DNA from: Brachyhypopomus gauderio
Lineage: Eukaryota > Chordata > Actinopteri > Gymnotiformes > Hypopomidae
Length of the DNA: 64,000 nt
Assembly: GCF_052324685.1 (NCBI RefSeq)
Contig: NC_135222.1
Location: 2,557,173 to 2,621,172, forward strand
Reading direction: 5' to 3'
Part shown: piece after piece, positions 42,852 to 57,280 of the stretch
Numbering within the stretch: the stretch's first letter is position 1
Layout: each line of letters starts with the position of its first letter
Translations under genes and position numbers: made by a program
The notes under the pieces: generated by a model
The model's database searches: none
Told to the model about the DNA's origin: nothing
Seen by the model: only the letters and a program-made list of their open reading frames with translations

Positions 42852-45800
42852 GCACACATATAACTTCTTGATTTTTTTTTTTCTCCATTAAACATGTGTC
42901 CTATATGTTGTCAGTTGTTACGGTTTCATATTACACAAACTTCCTGAGGCAAAAGAAAAGGCAGAAATAGCCTTTGATGTCTCATCTGTATTGTAAATGC
43001 ACACAGCAGGGCAAATGCAGCCCAGATGGACAGTAAAGCAGGACATCTCTTTAAAAATTCATTACACCCTCTATAGTGAGCCTCCATTTAAATGACTTGG
43101 TATTAAAGATTGATGCCTGCAGTAGATTGGAGGCAGTATCTACTGAAACCATGCACTAAACTGAAGAACTACACATTTATTCTCCTTCATTTTTCTTAAC
43201 ACGTATTGGAGTAAATTTCCATCATGCTTTTACTCATTGTGTACATTATTTGAGAGCAATAAAAGCAAATAGAACCAGTACACACGTGTGTCTGGCAGGT
43301 CCTTTCTTCTTTCTTTCTTTTCTTTGATTCAATCGTAGCACAGAATTATTTATGTGCAAAAAGAGCAATAAAGATGTATGTGTATGAAATTATGGCCCAC
43401 ATTCACCAGTGTTGGCAACCAGCTGGTGTGTATTTATCTCAAGCTGTTTGGTATTCTTCCTAGATTGCACAATGGCACAGACACACAGACTCACTCTTGT
43501 GGTGTTCTGCCTGGTGTCTGCAGCACAGCTGCTCCAGTGACCGTCGTCACCGTGACGTCATCGGCCTGTTTCGGGGGCTAGCTTGAATGGATCTCTCCGT
43601 GCACTGCGTGAACCTGTTCGAACTGTAAAAATTGCCAATCTCACTTTATAAGATAAACTGCATGATCAACACAAATCATTAATGCTTACATTGAAGCTTA
43701 TTTCCGTATTCTTTATGATCCAGTGTTTGTTAATTCCCTAGCTAACCTCTCTTTCATTTAACTCTTAAATTACCTGCCACAATGTCATGGCAGTGTTTTG
43801 TAAACACTTATTTCCTCTGATGTTGTAGAGGCAGATGGTCACATGATTAGCTTTTCAAACATGAGTCATACTTTCTAGATGAAGCTTCTACCATAACCTG
43901 TTGACAAACATTTTAGGAATTAATTAATTATGTTAAGTACACAGCACTTGAAATGCCATGTCAATCCAAGGCAGGGAGTTACAGGCTTTACTTGGCTGAC
44001 TGAATAAATCTGACACAACTCAGATTTATCCTTCAGTATCCTTTAATACACACTGTCATTAGGAGATATATTTGGAGTAAGTGTTGTCCCTCTTAAAGCT
44101 AACACCGCCTGCTTCATGGATGCATTTGAAGAATGATAGTCCGGCTGGACTTGGTGCTGCTGGACACCTGAAGTGTGATACCATTATATTCAGTTCCACA
44201 GTCATTCAGAACATAAAGCAACTGGTGCAGAGACTGAGGGACGCTGTATGATTTCAATGATCTAAGCTCAAATGTCTGATGAAACTCATCGTATTATTAA
44301 CCCCATTATTATTAACTTATTATCATCTTATTAAACTTGTTGTAATTAAATGAAGCTGGTGTTTCTTAAAGGATTACAAGAACCTCTCGGATGTACCAGT
44401 AGCAAAAATGGTTAAAAATGACAAGGGAGAGATCTATTTTACTTTTCCTGCAAAAGGCTGTAATGGGTTGGACTCTGGCCAAGCAGGGCTTGGTGAGGAA
44501 CTGCTTTTTGGCAGAGACCCTAGATGTTGTAAGATGTCAAAAACTGAGCAAGCAGTAGTCAGGCAGCATGACAAGGCCCCATCACCTGGGGCTTCTGGGA
44601 GCTGGCAGCCTTTCAAAGGCTGCTAGGGGGTGATGGGGTGTTCTGCTGGAATGTGACAAGATTGCACAAATGCCTAGCGTAGCACTTTCCCTGTCTGTCT
44701 CCTATTTGTACCGTAGGTTTGTTTCTTGCTCTGTCATTGGTTCCTGTTTTTGCTTGCATGTTTTCCTCTGGGTCATTCTATTTGTTTGCTTGTGCAAGGC
44801 CAAATGTGCAGTTTTGCCCCCACCTTTCAAGGGTTTTTGCCGATTCCTGTGCAGCTTCTTCGGAGACGTGTGTTGTGACTCTTTATCAGAACAGTAAAAC
44901 CACCTCCACCATTAGGGTACTAATGACTAGGAGGATACAAGTCAGTTGACCTTCTCATACCCGACCACCTTTTACCCAAGAGCAGTTGTATAAGGGGGGC
45001 CCCCCATAAGAACCAGACCAATCAAGGCTCAGCAGAGGTCAAACGCTTGTCCGTCCTCTTATTGATTGTATGACCTATACCGTGCGGTCGGAGACCTCAC
45101 CATTAGAAGCTTTTACACAGGCTAGGTGCAGCTACATGTGGAGGGCTGAGAGGCCGTGGCACAGGAAGAGCTGTGAGACCCCATTATTGACACGAGTCAC
45201 TCCCTGAGAAAAGAAAAGGAGGCTAATACACAGCAGAAAGACCCCCTCTCCTCAGACATGCCGTACCTGGCCAGCCATGTCTCTTCTTCTGCCCTCGGTG
45301 TCTTTGCTGCTAGTCTTCATATCCAATGCCGTACACTTAACATTTTCTTGCGGCTGTGCTGTTGCACGCTGTAGAACAGTGCTTTGCTGTGCTTTATTTT
45401 GAACTGTATTTGTCGCGGTGTAAACAGACGAGGGAGCAGACAGCAGTGTCATCTCCATACGAGTCAAACCCTGTGAAAGGGGAACCGAAAAGAGAGCTGA
45501 TACTATTTTTTTTGGTTAATTCTCAGTCTCAAGAAATGTTCTGACAATGCTCGTTGCACCTCAGCTGTGAAATTTGCACGCTCGTCTGTGGCAAAAAATC
45601 TGAACTTTGTTTCTGGTTGCGTGTTTTCTCTGTTAAAGCGATGATCAGCCTCTTTCTATCGCTCTGTAGAGAAAGGAGTGGACCTCACTGGGTCCTCAAC
45701 AGGAAATCTTGCTTTTGCAGGCCATGCAAATTGTATTCACAATAGATGAAAGGCGAGCTGTGTCAGCTTGTGCTTTCTTTTGTCCTTGCTTCGTCCTTTC

Positions 45801-48800
45801 GTCCCTCATCAGCCGATTTGGAATTTGATGCAGGTCCGTTGGTTCAGCTAGGACAGAGGCAGGCAGGCCCGGTGCTGTCCCAGTCTTCAGTGAGCAGTTC
45901 TCATGGCTGAAGGAGCCGAAACTGTACATGGCTTGTGTTCAAATTTCCCTTACTGAGGTTGAAGGATGTAAACTAGACCCTGTTCATGCATGACTTGCCA
46001 AAAAAGCTAAATTCAAAAGTGATTTGAATTATTAAATGGTGCACATCTTTTTGGGTTTCAGGTTTCGCTCTGCTGAAGAGTGATACAAAATAAGGTTTTC
46101 ATTCAAGCAGGTGTTGGGCTCAGCCTCATCTCTGCTGCTGACTTGGGTTATGGTAGCTAACACTATTGTTTCCACACAATGGCTCTCCCCTTTACCAAAC
46201 AGGCCCACCCTTCATTGAGTGATGGAGCTCTCATAACATGGTCTTTCATTATTTATTCTGGGACATGGCAAGCAAATCTCCGTAAGGCTGAAATTTGCTT
46301 GCCGGTCAGTTTCTCCCCCTCCCCCTCCCTAGTGTCTTGGGGTTGTTCAGCAGGTGTGAAATGCCGTTACAGGTTTCCAAGATCGGTGGCTCATGTGTCA
46401 CGCGAGTATAATGTTTGGGGCTTCTCGGTGTCTGAGGGTGGGTATTTAGTGTTCATTTTCATTTGCCCTTGTACCAAAGGGATACTTGTTGGAAGTCAGA
46501 GAGTGGAGAAAACTGCTTGTTCAGGTGTCTGCCTCTGATCAACATTTTGCTGATGATATCAGCGAATAGAAAGGGTTTAACTCCAAAGTCTGTTAGGGGC
46601 TTCACAATAATACTGATGTACTATGAATCCTCAGCCCAAATTCACTCCCAATCTCTGTTTCATCTGATACTCCGGTGGCTTCCCTGTGGTGTTGCTTTTC
46701 TTTTTTATCCATTACATTGCCATGTTTGGCCCATGGACTTTTCTTGTGACGCTACCAGCTGGATTTGTGTGCATTAATGGAAAGAGGTTTGCTCCCCCAT
46801 GACTGATAAATAGGTGTATTTCCACTATATTAGAGTAGGGGGCTGGGCTCGTATAAGCTTATCCTGCCATAAAGCCGAGCTCTGTGAAGAGGGGGGCAGT
46901 GAATGGCACTTGAGTGGCTTCCATTTTGCATTTCCCAAAGACAGATGTTTGACGAGCCTTTCCTGCTCCCCAGGTGTTGATAACACTGATCACGTGTGGT
47001 CGCTAAACCACATTTCTCCTCTTTCATTCACACCACCATACACCTGATGCTTTCAGCTACATCAGAAGCTGCCATTGTGTTCACTACACACTCTCGATTG
47101 ATTGCGGTCATGGGCAGCATTGGAGGATTGTGGCCAAAAAGAATGGGGCGTTTGGAGCTGGTTGTAGCCTGCCTCTTGGGCTGGTATGCAGGCCCGTTAA
47201 ACACTGGAGTCGACTTCATTGGAACCAGCAGGGTTGCGTTATGAAATGTGCCTCATGGTGATAACTGATAAGGCTGATAGGGTATGTCCCTGGTGGTGTG
47301 GTGGTTAGGAAGACTGGGAAAAGGAAGGCCGTTTGTGAATTAGAGGAAGAAAGCACTGATGGAATCCCATTAGAAAATGAGAGAGAGGGAGAGAGAGGGA
47401 GAGAGCCATTTCAGAGATTTATGGTATGGTGCTCCTCAAAAACTCATGCATCCTGTAATTAAGCCTGTGTTGCATTATGGCCCCTCCCCCTCTCCTGTCA
47501 CCCCTCCCCCACTTCCCTTCCCCCCCCATTAGCCCTCTGGGACTGATTCACCCATGAATATATCTGACTTACTCCTGCCCTCCATGTTTTGTTCACAAAC
47601 GCCGTAATAATGAACCTTTCCTGCATTTTCTTGATACTGAGAATGGGAGAAGGGGAGAAGTGAGACCCAACAGTGTGTGCCATCTGCATTGGCAGTTTTG
47701 GTCAAGTGTGTATCATGATGAAACCTTCAGATGGTGTCTTCTGGTTGGCCATACCTCAGGAGCCCAGTTGAAAGCAGTTTTGTTTTAACATGTAAATGAC
47801 TGTAAATGGCTCCATTCATAGAGTAGGGCTGGGTTTTCAGGATATGTCACCCCATGGGAGTTTCACCATTGCCCGCTCAGCACTCGTGTATTTTAGGTTC
47901 AGATTTCTCTATTTAGGTCACGGTTTGTCATACTTTGGCGACGTGATTAAACTGCTCCAACATGTGCTCAGCAGAAAGATGTTCTTACAGAAATTATATA
48001 TGTTGTGTACTGTTCATGTGATTGTGTGTCTGTGTGTAAATGACACAATATGCCCTTTGTCATAGTCTCCTCGTGATGCCAAAGTGCACTACAAACATAG
48101 CAAAACCTTCATCTGCTTCAGATGTAAATAGCCGTTCTCCACCCCACACCTCATGAGTGGGGAAGACCACACCCATCTCTCTCTGACTCACATCTGCATG
48201 CAAACCCAAGTGATACAAAGTGGTCATTACACAAAAGATACTACACACATCAAACGTTCTTGCCTGGTTCACTATATCGGTCAGTCGCTCAGAGAGATTC
48301 CCTTTAATAGGAGTTGATCTGGTTTCCACTCTCAACCCCCTTTTCTTTGTCCATTTCTACTGTAGCTTTATGAACTGGACAGTGACCCCAAGCGGAAGGA
48401 GTTCTTGGACGACTTATTCAGCTTCATGCAGAAAAGAGGTACGTGATTACATATAACGCAAGACGGAAGGAAAAGCCTTTCGCCGAGACCTCGCCATTTG
48501 AAATCTGGTGCCCAGCTATGGCCACTCTGCTTACACATTTAAGATGCATGAATGCAGTGAGTCGTATACCGCTGCATCACGTTTGCTGCTTAGCTCAACA
48601 TCAGACAGGCGGAGAACTCTGTGAACATGAAAGTTCTGGAGCTCGAAGAGAAGCACGTGATGAAACACATTTCCTGTGGCCGTGCCTGAGTTTCTAACCC
48701 TGAATGTGTAGTGCAGTGCATTGTGGGAGATGTTGCCTTTCTGCCCCTACCCTTCCCTTCCTGTGACGCACGGGTACACGGCTCAGGTTTCAAGCTGAAG

Positions 48801-51800
48801 GGCTCGTATATATATTTCTTGAATGACTGCTTTACTGCTGCTGACGTTTTTACGGTTTATAGTGTACTAAAGTAGATCTATGGTTCCAGAATGTACAGAA
48901 AGCTACTGTACGTGTGTGAACATGAGCACATACAGTATTTGGCCTTGAAACCGTCAAGCCATTATCTTCAGTCACATTTTAATGGAAAAGCAGTAGCTCA
49001 CGCAGAAGTTATTTTCTTGTACACGTGTGACTGATGTGTCCTTTTTATGTGAAAATGCTTTATTTAGGCACACTGAAAAGAAATGTGTACATGCCTTTGT
49101 AATTCAGACAATGCACATTCAACAAAGAGGATCATGTTTACACTCATTTGACCTGACACTGCCCTCTAGGGACAGGGGAGGTGTCAACACAAGGAGACTC
49201 ACTCAAAATACAAAGGCAGATCTTTGTAAATCACTTGAGGGAAACCACTTATTTAGTAATTATCCACACCCACCCTCAAGATTAACCACATGCACACAAT
49301 ACATCTCTGTGGTTTACTGAGTCACCTCTTGTATGGAAATTGTCAAGACATTTATCAACCAAAAATAACCAAAAGTTGAAATCTCTATGAGAAGAAGGCA
49401 GTTAATTGTTTGGTCACGTGTGTTTGCTCTTAGGGACGCCAGTAAACAGGATCCCCATCATGGCCAAGCAGGTTCTAGACCTCCACATGCTCTACCGGCT
49501 GGTGACTGAGAAAGGTGGGCTGGTGGAGGTCATCAACAAGAAGCTCTGGAGGGAGATCACCAAAGGCCTGAACCTACCCACCTCCATCACCAGTGCTGCC
49601 TTCACCCTCAGGACACAGTGAGTTCCTGCCGCAGTGCAGCACGTACATGGAGACGTGCTTGACCAGAACTACCCCAAAACTCTGATGTTCACGCTCTGCA
49701 TATGATGTGACCTTACGTTGGTACAAAAGTGTTTATTGTACATGTTTTAAGCTGTATCACTGGTTGATCAAGTGTTGTGGACCTGAGGATCTAGGACCCT
49801 GTTCTCTCAGGCTTGACTTTCCCAATCCCGTCCACCCATAGATACATGAAGTACCTTTACCCATACGAATGTGACAAGCGGGGCCTCAGCAACCCCAATG
49901 AGCTCCAGGCTGCCATAGACAGCAACCGGCGGGAGGGCCGGCGTCAGGGGTTCGGCAGCTCCATCTTCACCTACTCCCCCAACGGCACGCCCACCATGCT
50001 CTCCAAGCTCCCGCTGGGCCTCTCCATGGCCACCAACGGCGCCTCGCTCTCCTCCGCACAAAAAGTCAAAAAGGGTAAGACCTCGGCCCCCCCTCTCAGA
50101 CGCGGACCCATGGGATCTGTGGCAGAGAATGATGTGCCTTGTGCTTGGGCTCTGTATTGTGCACTCCTGCCAGTAGGGTACTTAATCCAGCCCAGTCTCG
50201 GTAACTATAGTCTAAGCTGATAATTACTTTGGGCTAACTAGCACCATCCCAAAAACAATAAAATGACGAGCATGAACGCAGTTCAGAGAAGTGGGCACGG
50301 AGCTATTCCATGTTTTGCCCCAAACGGTAACCAAAGCGCCAAACGCTCCTTTGATGTCTCTTCCGTATTTTTAATCATAATAAGAGATCACTGGGAGCGA
50401 GCTAGTGCCCCCCATAGTATAGTTGTGGTAGTATAGTGTCTGTACTCTCCCAACACCTGACATGGTTCGGTTGAGAGGTGCGTTCACGGAGTTCCATCTT
50501 GCAATGATTTTACATATCCATGTTCAAATGTAGTGAATACAGCAAAGGAACAACACTTGCAGATCATATTTCATCCTGTGAATCAAAATGATCACTAATG
50601 TCTTTTAACACCTCTAAAGTTTGCTAACCCATTTCTGTCCACCTCCTGATGGTTCCTGCTCTCCTCCTCTTGCCCCGTCTACGTCACCTTGGTCTAGAAG
50701 ACGACGGCGGTCAGTCTAACACTGCGGCGTCCAGCAGGCTTCCGGGGGCTCTGTCGGGTCACTCTGTGGTAGCGGCCCAGGCCGCGGCCGTGCAGGCCGC
50801 CATGGCCGCCCAGGTGGCGGCTCTGGAGCAGCTCCGAGACAAACTGGAGGCCGGAGAGCCACCCGAAAAGAAGATGGCGCTGCCGGCCGAGGAGCACCAG
50901 CGGCTCTTGCAGAGAGCACTGCAGCACAACCTGCTGGCCATGTCGGCCCAGATGCCCATGAACATCCGTATCAACAACCAAGGTAACCCTAGCCCGCCAT
51001 CTCCATTAAACAATTAGGCTCTTTTAAATGTACCATCTGGTCATAAAGGGATGCAAATGGGCGTGGCTCTGTCTCGGCTTCTGTTACAGGTCTGTTATAA
51101 AAGCCTGACTAGAAAATTTACCGCAAGCTTTAGTCTTGAGTATCTTTACGGTTTCCTGCTGTCATGAGTCCTGCTGATATGACTGGACTCATGTCCTCTG
51201 TAGAATGTAGTGATTGATTTCATGCATGCAGGAGAAGGAAATAAATTCCATCTAATCATTCTCTCTGAAGTAGGAACTTCGGGCTACGTTTGAGCTACAT
51301 TTTAATTCATTTCTAGAAAAAACGTTGATGTTTCCACCAAGAAAAGGGGAGCTCATTACTTGTTTTCTTGAAAACGTTGTGGTAAAATCTACCAGTGAAA
51401 ACCGGAGGCACTTCACTGGAAAACATTCACTGTGAAGTTGTTCGCATGTAGTGAAACCAATCCTTTTCCTTTCATTCAGTAGTTGCAGCTCTCATTGGTA
51501 AAGAGTATTGAAATGTTTCATGCTATGACACACACGTGTCTTAACCTCGCTGCTGTGTGTCTTAACCTTGTCAGGATGCTGTGCTCACATTTCATGGCAA
51601 GAGACGGCCTGAACTCATCCTCACGAGAAACTTCTGAGTGCTGTTCCCACACCAAGCCCCGTCAGCTTTAACAACTGTTTTGATAGTGTGACGGATTAAT
51701 GTGCAGGAAATGCTGAGATGCTGACCTGTTTCTCACTTGTAACTTACCCGTGAGACTCCACGTTGGTTAGGGAGGGGGATTCCCTCCCATGACTAACAAC

Positions 51801-52585
51801 ACACTTTTTTTTTTTTTTTTTTTTGAGGGAAGGGGGTGTAAACTCAGTGGTTTAAGTAGCAGTGGTTTTATTTGACACATTTCATAGTAAAACGTGAATT
51901 TGTGACTCATGTTCATTGCTCAGAAACACAGCAGTCAGGAATGCCTCCATGCAGCGACTATGTGCACCTGTTCTGTGATGATATTGGAGTTCATCTCATT
52001 GAAGAAATGATATCAGTAAGGTGGAAAGATAAGGAGATGTGCGTGTGCATGCGTGATTGTGTAATCTAAAACCGTGAATCCTGTGATCTTCCCAAAACCA
52101 CAGAAGAGGTCTGTAGTTGTTTGCGAGTGACTGACGAGTGTGCTTGCTTTTGTCTCAGATGGCCGACAGGATTCTGCACTCAACCTCACCACAAACGGCA
52201 CGAGCAGCATCAGTATGTCCGTGGAGCTCAACGGAGTCCTGTATGCCGGTGAGTGGGCAGGCTGTGGCAGCCCACGCATGCAGACGCCAAACGTGCTCGC
52301 TTGCACCTAACGGACGCTGCAGAATTTATCGGTCTCTGGAGGCGTATGCTCCACGCTTTTACAGTTTGTACTTAAATACATGTTGCATTTCATGAGTCCT
52401 CCAGTGAATTAACATGCAACTCTATATGCGCCGTCTCTCTGTGTCTTGCCACAGGTGTTCTCTTTGCCCAGGCTTCGGGACTGACCTCGTCCGGAGGGTC
52501 CGGTAAGGCTCCCGGGAGCCGCAGCACCTCCCAGACGCATCCCCAGACTCCGACTTCATCCACCTCCACCAACCCGTCACCTTAA
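39711..52585 (+). CDS. arid3a: ARID3A transcription factor, complete coding region
   Basis: A nuclear AT-rich-interaction-domain factor (Bright/E2FBP1 family) that binds AT-rich DNA as an oligomer. Eight coding exons: 39711-40039, 40299-40578, 48366-48438, 49434-49617, 49842-50074, 50698-50982, 52159-52248, 52455-52585. They total 1605 nt, 534 residues. The start MKLQAVMENLHRQQQAK matches human ARID3A. An acidic region follows in exons 1-2 (EDEDDVEDDDDGEE, EMEEDYEDDLGEE), then GDWTYEEQF. The ARID spans exons 3-5 (about residues 204-320: LYELDSDPKRKEFLDDLFSF, GGLVEVINKKLWREITKG, YMKYLYPYECDKRGLSN). The REKLES region in exon 6 has ALEQLRDKLEAGEPPEKKMA and drives oligomerisation and nuclear shuttling in the family. 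The end is Ser/Thr/Pro-rich. Intron 2 is 7.8 kb. An Ile codon forms across the exon 1/2 joint. Confidence 0.94.
40579..48365 (+). other. arid3a: arid3a intron 2 (7.8 kb)
   Basis: A long intron with no additional coding exon that I can support. It contains a TA microsatellite flanked by ACGTGTGT and CGCACACA (about 42812-42858), a GAGAGAGG run (about 47382-47404) and C-rich tracts (for example 47480-47527). Its size and position before the DNA-binding domain make it a natural place for regulatory elements, but nothing specific is recognisable. Confidence 0.6.
42816..42852. repeat. TA microsatellite in arid3a intron 2
   Basis: A run of TA dinucleotides bounded by CACACGTGTG on the left and CGCACACA on the right. 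Confidence 0.85.
51806..51824. repeat. Poly-T run in arid3a intron 6
   Basis: About 19 consecutive T residues followed by GAGGGAAGGGGG. No attached SINE or LINE body is recognisable. Confidence 0.8.
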
Positions 52586-55500
52586 ACGCCCCACACCCTC
52601 ACCGCCTCTGAGCTAGCTAAGGCCAAAAATCAAACTTCGTTTCTTGAGCCTATGCCAAAAAAATCTCCAGGCAGGAAGAGCGTATTCCCAATTCACTTGA
52701 TGTACACTATCTCAGGTTCTCTTTCCTTTACTCACTCTTTTGTTCAATAGCCAAAATGAACTTAAAAACACCTACAAAAGAGTTTATGGTAAAGACAGAC
52801 CTATATTATATATGCAAAATCTGTGAATAATTTATTTCTTTTCTGGGTACACATTGGTTGGAATCAGTAGAGGAGTAGAAACTAGGAAAGGTAGCACTCT
52901 GTTTACACATTTTACCTGCTGACTGACAATGAAGGAGAAAAGAAGAACATTTTCAAAATACAATTTTTTTGTTAGTGTTATAAAACTTAATGCAAATAAG
53001 GTTCTAAACTATACATGTATTATTCATGTATATCTAGAGTGCCTTGTGGAACATCTCTTCAACAGAGTTTTTATCGATTTTTGGCATGAGCCAAAACAGA
53101 CTGCTTGCAAACAAACTCTTTGCTCCACCACCATGAACGTGTCAGACTTTGTGCTTTTTGACACCGTGTTTCTGGCTGCCTGGATCTGTGGTGTTCTGGA
53201 AATGGCAGTGGAGAGCATTTTCACAGTCGCTCAAAGTCAAATGCCAATCATTTATTTTTTTGTTTGGAAATCGAAGTCAAAGGGGTATAATAAGGTTTGC
53301 TATGTGGTGTGAGAGCGACATTAGATCTGCATTCTGAACTTCCGGAGGAGGATATATTTTTGCAAGCCAGCATATACATGCCTGTGTATATAAACTATGT
53401 TTTAATCATGTTGATTTTCCTTGACACTTACTTGAGATTGCAATTGGAAAGCCATTTTTAAAGATGTGATTGACAAAAGGAAAAAAATTCAAGCAGAAAT
53501 GTTTATTTTAATTGTGCAGCAGACAAGCATAGGTAAGCCCTCTTACAGATCTGAACACAAGCAATTAACATGTTTCAACAATTCCTACACTGGTATGTTA
53601 AATGTAATGCTATTTTGTAAGGTTTGTAAAGAGCTTGCCTGCTATTGCCTGCAAATTCAGGAAATGTCTGTGTGTCACTGGTAAGAGTAGCCTTGTTGCA
53701 ACATTAGTCTAGAAAGACGCTTTCTTTGGCATTAGCTGCCTCCAGTTTCATGAATTGGTGTCTAATTCTTTAAGGCACCATGTTTTAAGCAAAACAAAAT
53801 ACCCTTACAATGTAATAGTTTATTTCTACAGAAATATGTATAACTTCATAGAGATGCTTCAGAAGGCTCTCAAATCCACCTTCCTATGTGGACGATTGAC
53901 CACTTGCATTTAACCGTAATTAATTAATTTTGACATTGAATATAGAAATCTTAAGCACATGTCATTTGGCCTACTTTTGCTGGTCTGACATTATAATATT
54001 CAGACCTGTTTGAGGTGAAGATGTGCTCTGACATAGTATACATAACAGAGTTTCTTTTTATTCAGTCATACCATATAAATTTACTTTTAAAATATAAAAT
54101 ACTAACCTTGTCTGTCATACCGAGTAACCTAGGCATTCGGTAGAAAGAATTACATAGCCTGACTTTATTTTGCATTGTCATATACTGACTTTGGGTATCT
54201 CTCCATTTGCTCTTGATCTGGTTGGAATGTGTCAGTGTTGTGCTTATTAGAATTAGGCTTCTTAAGATAAACTGTTCTAATTTTGGATGGGAATTTAAGG
54301 AGAATTTTCTGCGCTTAATCGACTGCAGATGTTTCCTGTGTCCATATACTAATGTTCATGTTACGGAGTGTTGAGGCTCAGGTCGCTTGCGTCCTCTGTG
54401 TTGAGGAGCAAAGCCTTTCTTAAATTTCAGATTCAGATTAGTGTGGTTACCTCACCTGTCTGTCCTCACCATAAAACTGTCTGTAAAGTAATCCTGTGAC
54501 TTTCAGGACATGCTAAAACAGGGAAGGGATGGAAAAGTGTATGTGATGGAAAATATGGACTGTAGTGCATATCTAAATTGACTTTCTGTCAAGAGTTTGG
54601 CATTCATTTTCCTTCTGCTTCCTCTCTCTCTCTCTCAGCCAATACCATATATATTTTTTTTAACTGGCTCCATTCTTTCACCCTGTACATCGGTTTTAAG
54701 TTATCTTACAGGTTAGCCTATAAGGTACTTGGGATTCTGCACAGGCATGGATGTTTGAAGGGTGTTGTTTGAACATGTCTGACAGGCTCAGGGATGAGTG
54801 CTTTATAATTATCAGGAAATGACAGCATACCTCACAAGTTTCTAGACTTGTTATTGTTAAACTCTGTCTACCTCAGTCATTCATTTTATCAGCCAGGAGA
54901 ACACCATTAAATGAATCACTCTGATACAAAACCAATGTATAGTGGTATTATATCATACAGCAGTTTGGGGGGGGGGGGGTTGTTTTGTTTTCACTTTCAG
55001 AGCACATCCAGTTAATACTGTAAGGTTTTAACAGCTCTCTCTGCTCAGTGTACCACCTGTGCCATATGTGGTTGCCTTAGATTCTAAGGTTTTATAAGAC
55101 TTTATGATTTACCTTAGACAAGACTTCTATTTGTTATAATCATGCAAAATATTAATTTGTCATTAGAAAATGATGCCAGATCACCTTAAGTTACATGGCA
55201 AAACAAGCTTTACTCATATCTCTTTCTATATACATCTAAATATAATTTGCTGTGTCTTTAATGATATAGCAATTTTAGTTCCCAGATAATAACAGATAGT
55301 ATGCTGCCTTCTAGTGGTTAGAGTATAAATGGCCTCCGAGCTATTTGAATTCACCCATCTACCTTACTCTTGTGTAATCTCTTGTTGTTTTATTGAGTGA
55401 ATGGTGTCTGACCTGTATTTCGAGCCTTAGAAATGTAAAGATACAATACTCTTTAAATATATTGGAACATTGAAGTCAAATTGTTGTTTATAAGACATCA

Positions 55501-56368
55501 AATAATAGGGACAGAAGGTGGGAGAAAATGAATTTATTGTAAAGTGATGATTCACATGTTGAAACAAGCCTACACTAAAAGATCATACTCTGTTGGCTTT
55601 CCATATGTTTGCACCTTCTGTAATTCTCACAGCTTGAGTATTCCAAAAAATGAACATTTTGACTTTAATGTAACAGTGAATTTAAAGGACAATGTTTATT
55701 TTATATTGCAACGACAACCAGAACGAATTAGTTGAATCATGCAAATTTGCTCATGCATATTGTAGGATGCCTAATGCTTTGACAATTCTAAGTGGGCTTT
55801 TCTCTCTCCATAGAATGTATTGTTACACTAAGACTGATGTAGTTATTACTTTTATGATGTAAACAGTGGTCCTGCTGTTAAATGTAGATTTTAAGTTAGT
55901 CTGTCACTGACACGAGAGCCTTCAATCTCCAAAGCATGAACTTTTCAGATAATAGCATTTACAGATTATTTTTGTTGTTATTCTAGTTTGTTTTGTCTTA
56001 TCCCTCTTTCAAGATCTGTAAAAGTTGGCCATATATGTGAAAAATCAGTATCAGATAAGTAACATTAAAATTATATACATATATATATATATATAATGAC
56101 AAAGATAATGTGTTGGGGAGAAGCTCTGGACCAATGTGCCAGCTTTGGTTGGGCTAACTAGCTTATTTTCATATACATGGATATAGAATAGTTGGATTTT
56201 TAAAGGCCTTTTTTTCTCAGGAAATACAGTTCTACCTCCAGATATATGGATATGTTCATTTAGGGCTATGGTCACAACATAGTACATTTAATACACAAAA
56301 ATGAATTTTACCTTTCTAATGGTGTTACAGAATGTCTCTCTTGTATCAGTGCTATAATGGTGTGTGTG

Positions 56369-56408
<40 letters not shown>

Positions 56409-57280
56409 ACTTTGTGTGCTTTTTTTATGGTAAAAACTTATTCCACTTATGGGAGTTGGTCAAAACTAGAGAGAAGCATGACTATAGGCAATGTTGTACC
56501 ACTGTTCTGAACACGGATTGCCTAATTAGTAATTTAAATCTGTCTTTGATGTGTTCTTTTCCTTTAAAATATTGGACTTCTGTGGTATCTTAAGGGATTG
56601 TATACAATAGCCTCCTGACATCTTTGAATTTTTCTCTTAAGGGGTGAAAAACAGTCCTGGCTTATTTAATCAAAATTGAGTTTGTGTGAAATAATAAACT
56701 TTATTTGAAATATGATTATATCAAATATAAAACTTTTTTTCAAAGAATGTCTACAGATGTGCAGTCATTGTCAGTGGAGATAAAATAATTTATATTTTAC
56801 ATGATGTGGCCTAAAACGCTTTATGAGTTTTAATCAGGATGTGATGTAGCAGCCTAATACTCACAAAATGTTTGTCTTCTTGCAAAAAAAAAAAAAAAAA
56901 AAAAGTAATTTAAATGACTTTACATAATTATCTCTGATATCTGCTATAAGTTTATACAGAATATTATAATTATTTGTAGCTTATGTTCAAAGTGTTTTGA
57001 TGTTGTGTTAGCATTATGCCAGGTAATGTAGCATTTTTACATTTGTTACTCTCGTTATCAGGTTCCTTTAGATTTTTATTTGAGACGTTTACATTTTTCA
57101 CCGATCATCACTTTTTCGATATGTAAGTTAGTGAGTTTTAACTGTAAACAAAGAAAAATATTCAAAAGCTCTTGTTGATCGTGCTGGTTGTAACTATACA
57201 AATAAAAAATTAAGTTGATAAAGGAATTAGGCTAATTCTCATTTGTAAGGGTGTCATATTAGCCTATTGACAGCAATATA
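52586..57280. other. arid3a: arid3a 3' UTR (probable) and downstream spacer
   Basis: AT-rich sequence with no supported gene. An AATAAA at 56693-56698, in the context GAAATAATAAACTTTATTTG, is a strong-looking polyadenylation signal and would give a 3' UTR of about 4.1 kb. Earlier signals could be used instead. Contents include a G-run (about 54967-54980), a TA run (about 56076-56095), a GT microsatellite (about 56372-56404) and an A-run (about 56885-56904). Confidence 0.5.
56693..56698 (+). terminator. arid3a: Candidate arid3a polyadenylation signal
   Basis: Canonical AATAAA followed within about 60 bases by T-rich sequence (CTTTTTTTCAAAG). It is the most convincing signal downstream of the arid3a stop, but it is assigned by position only. 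Confidence 0.45.
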
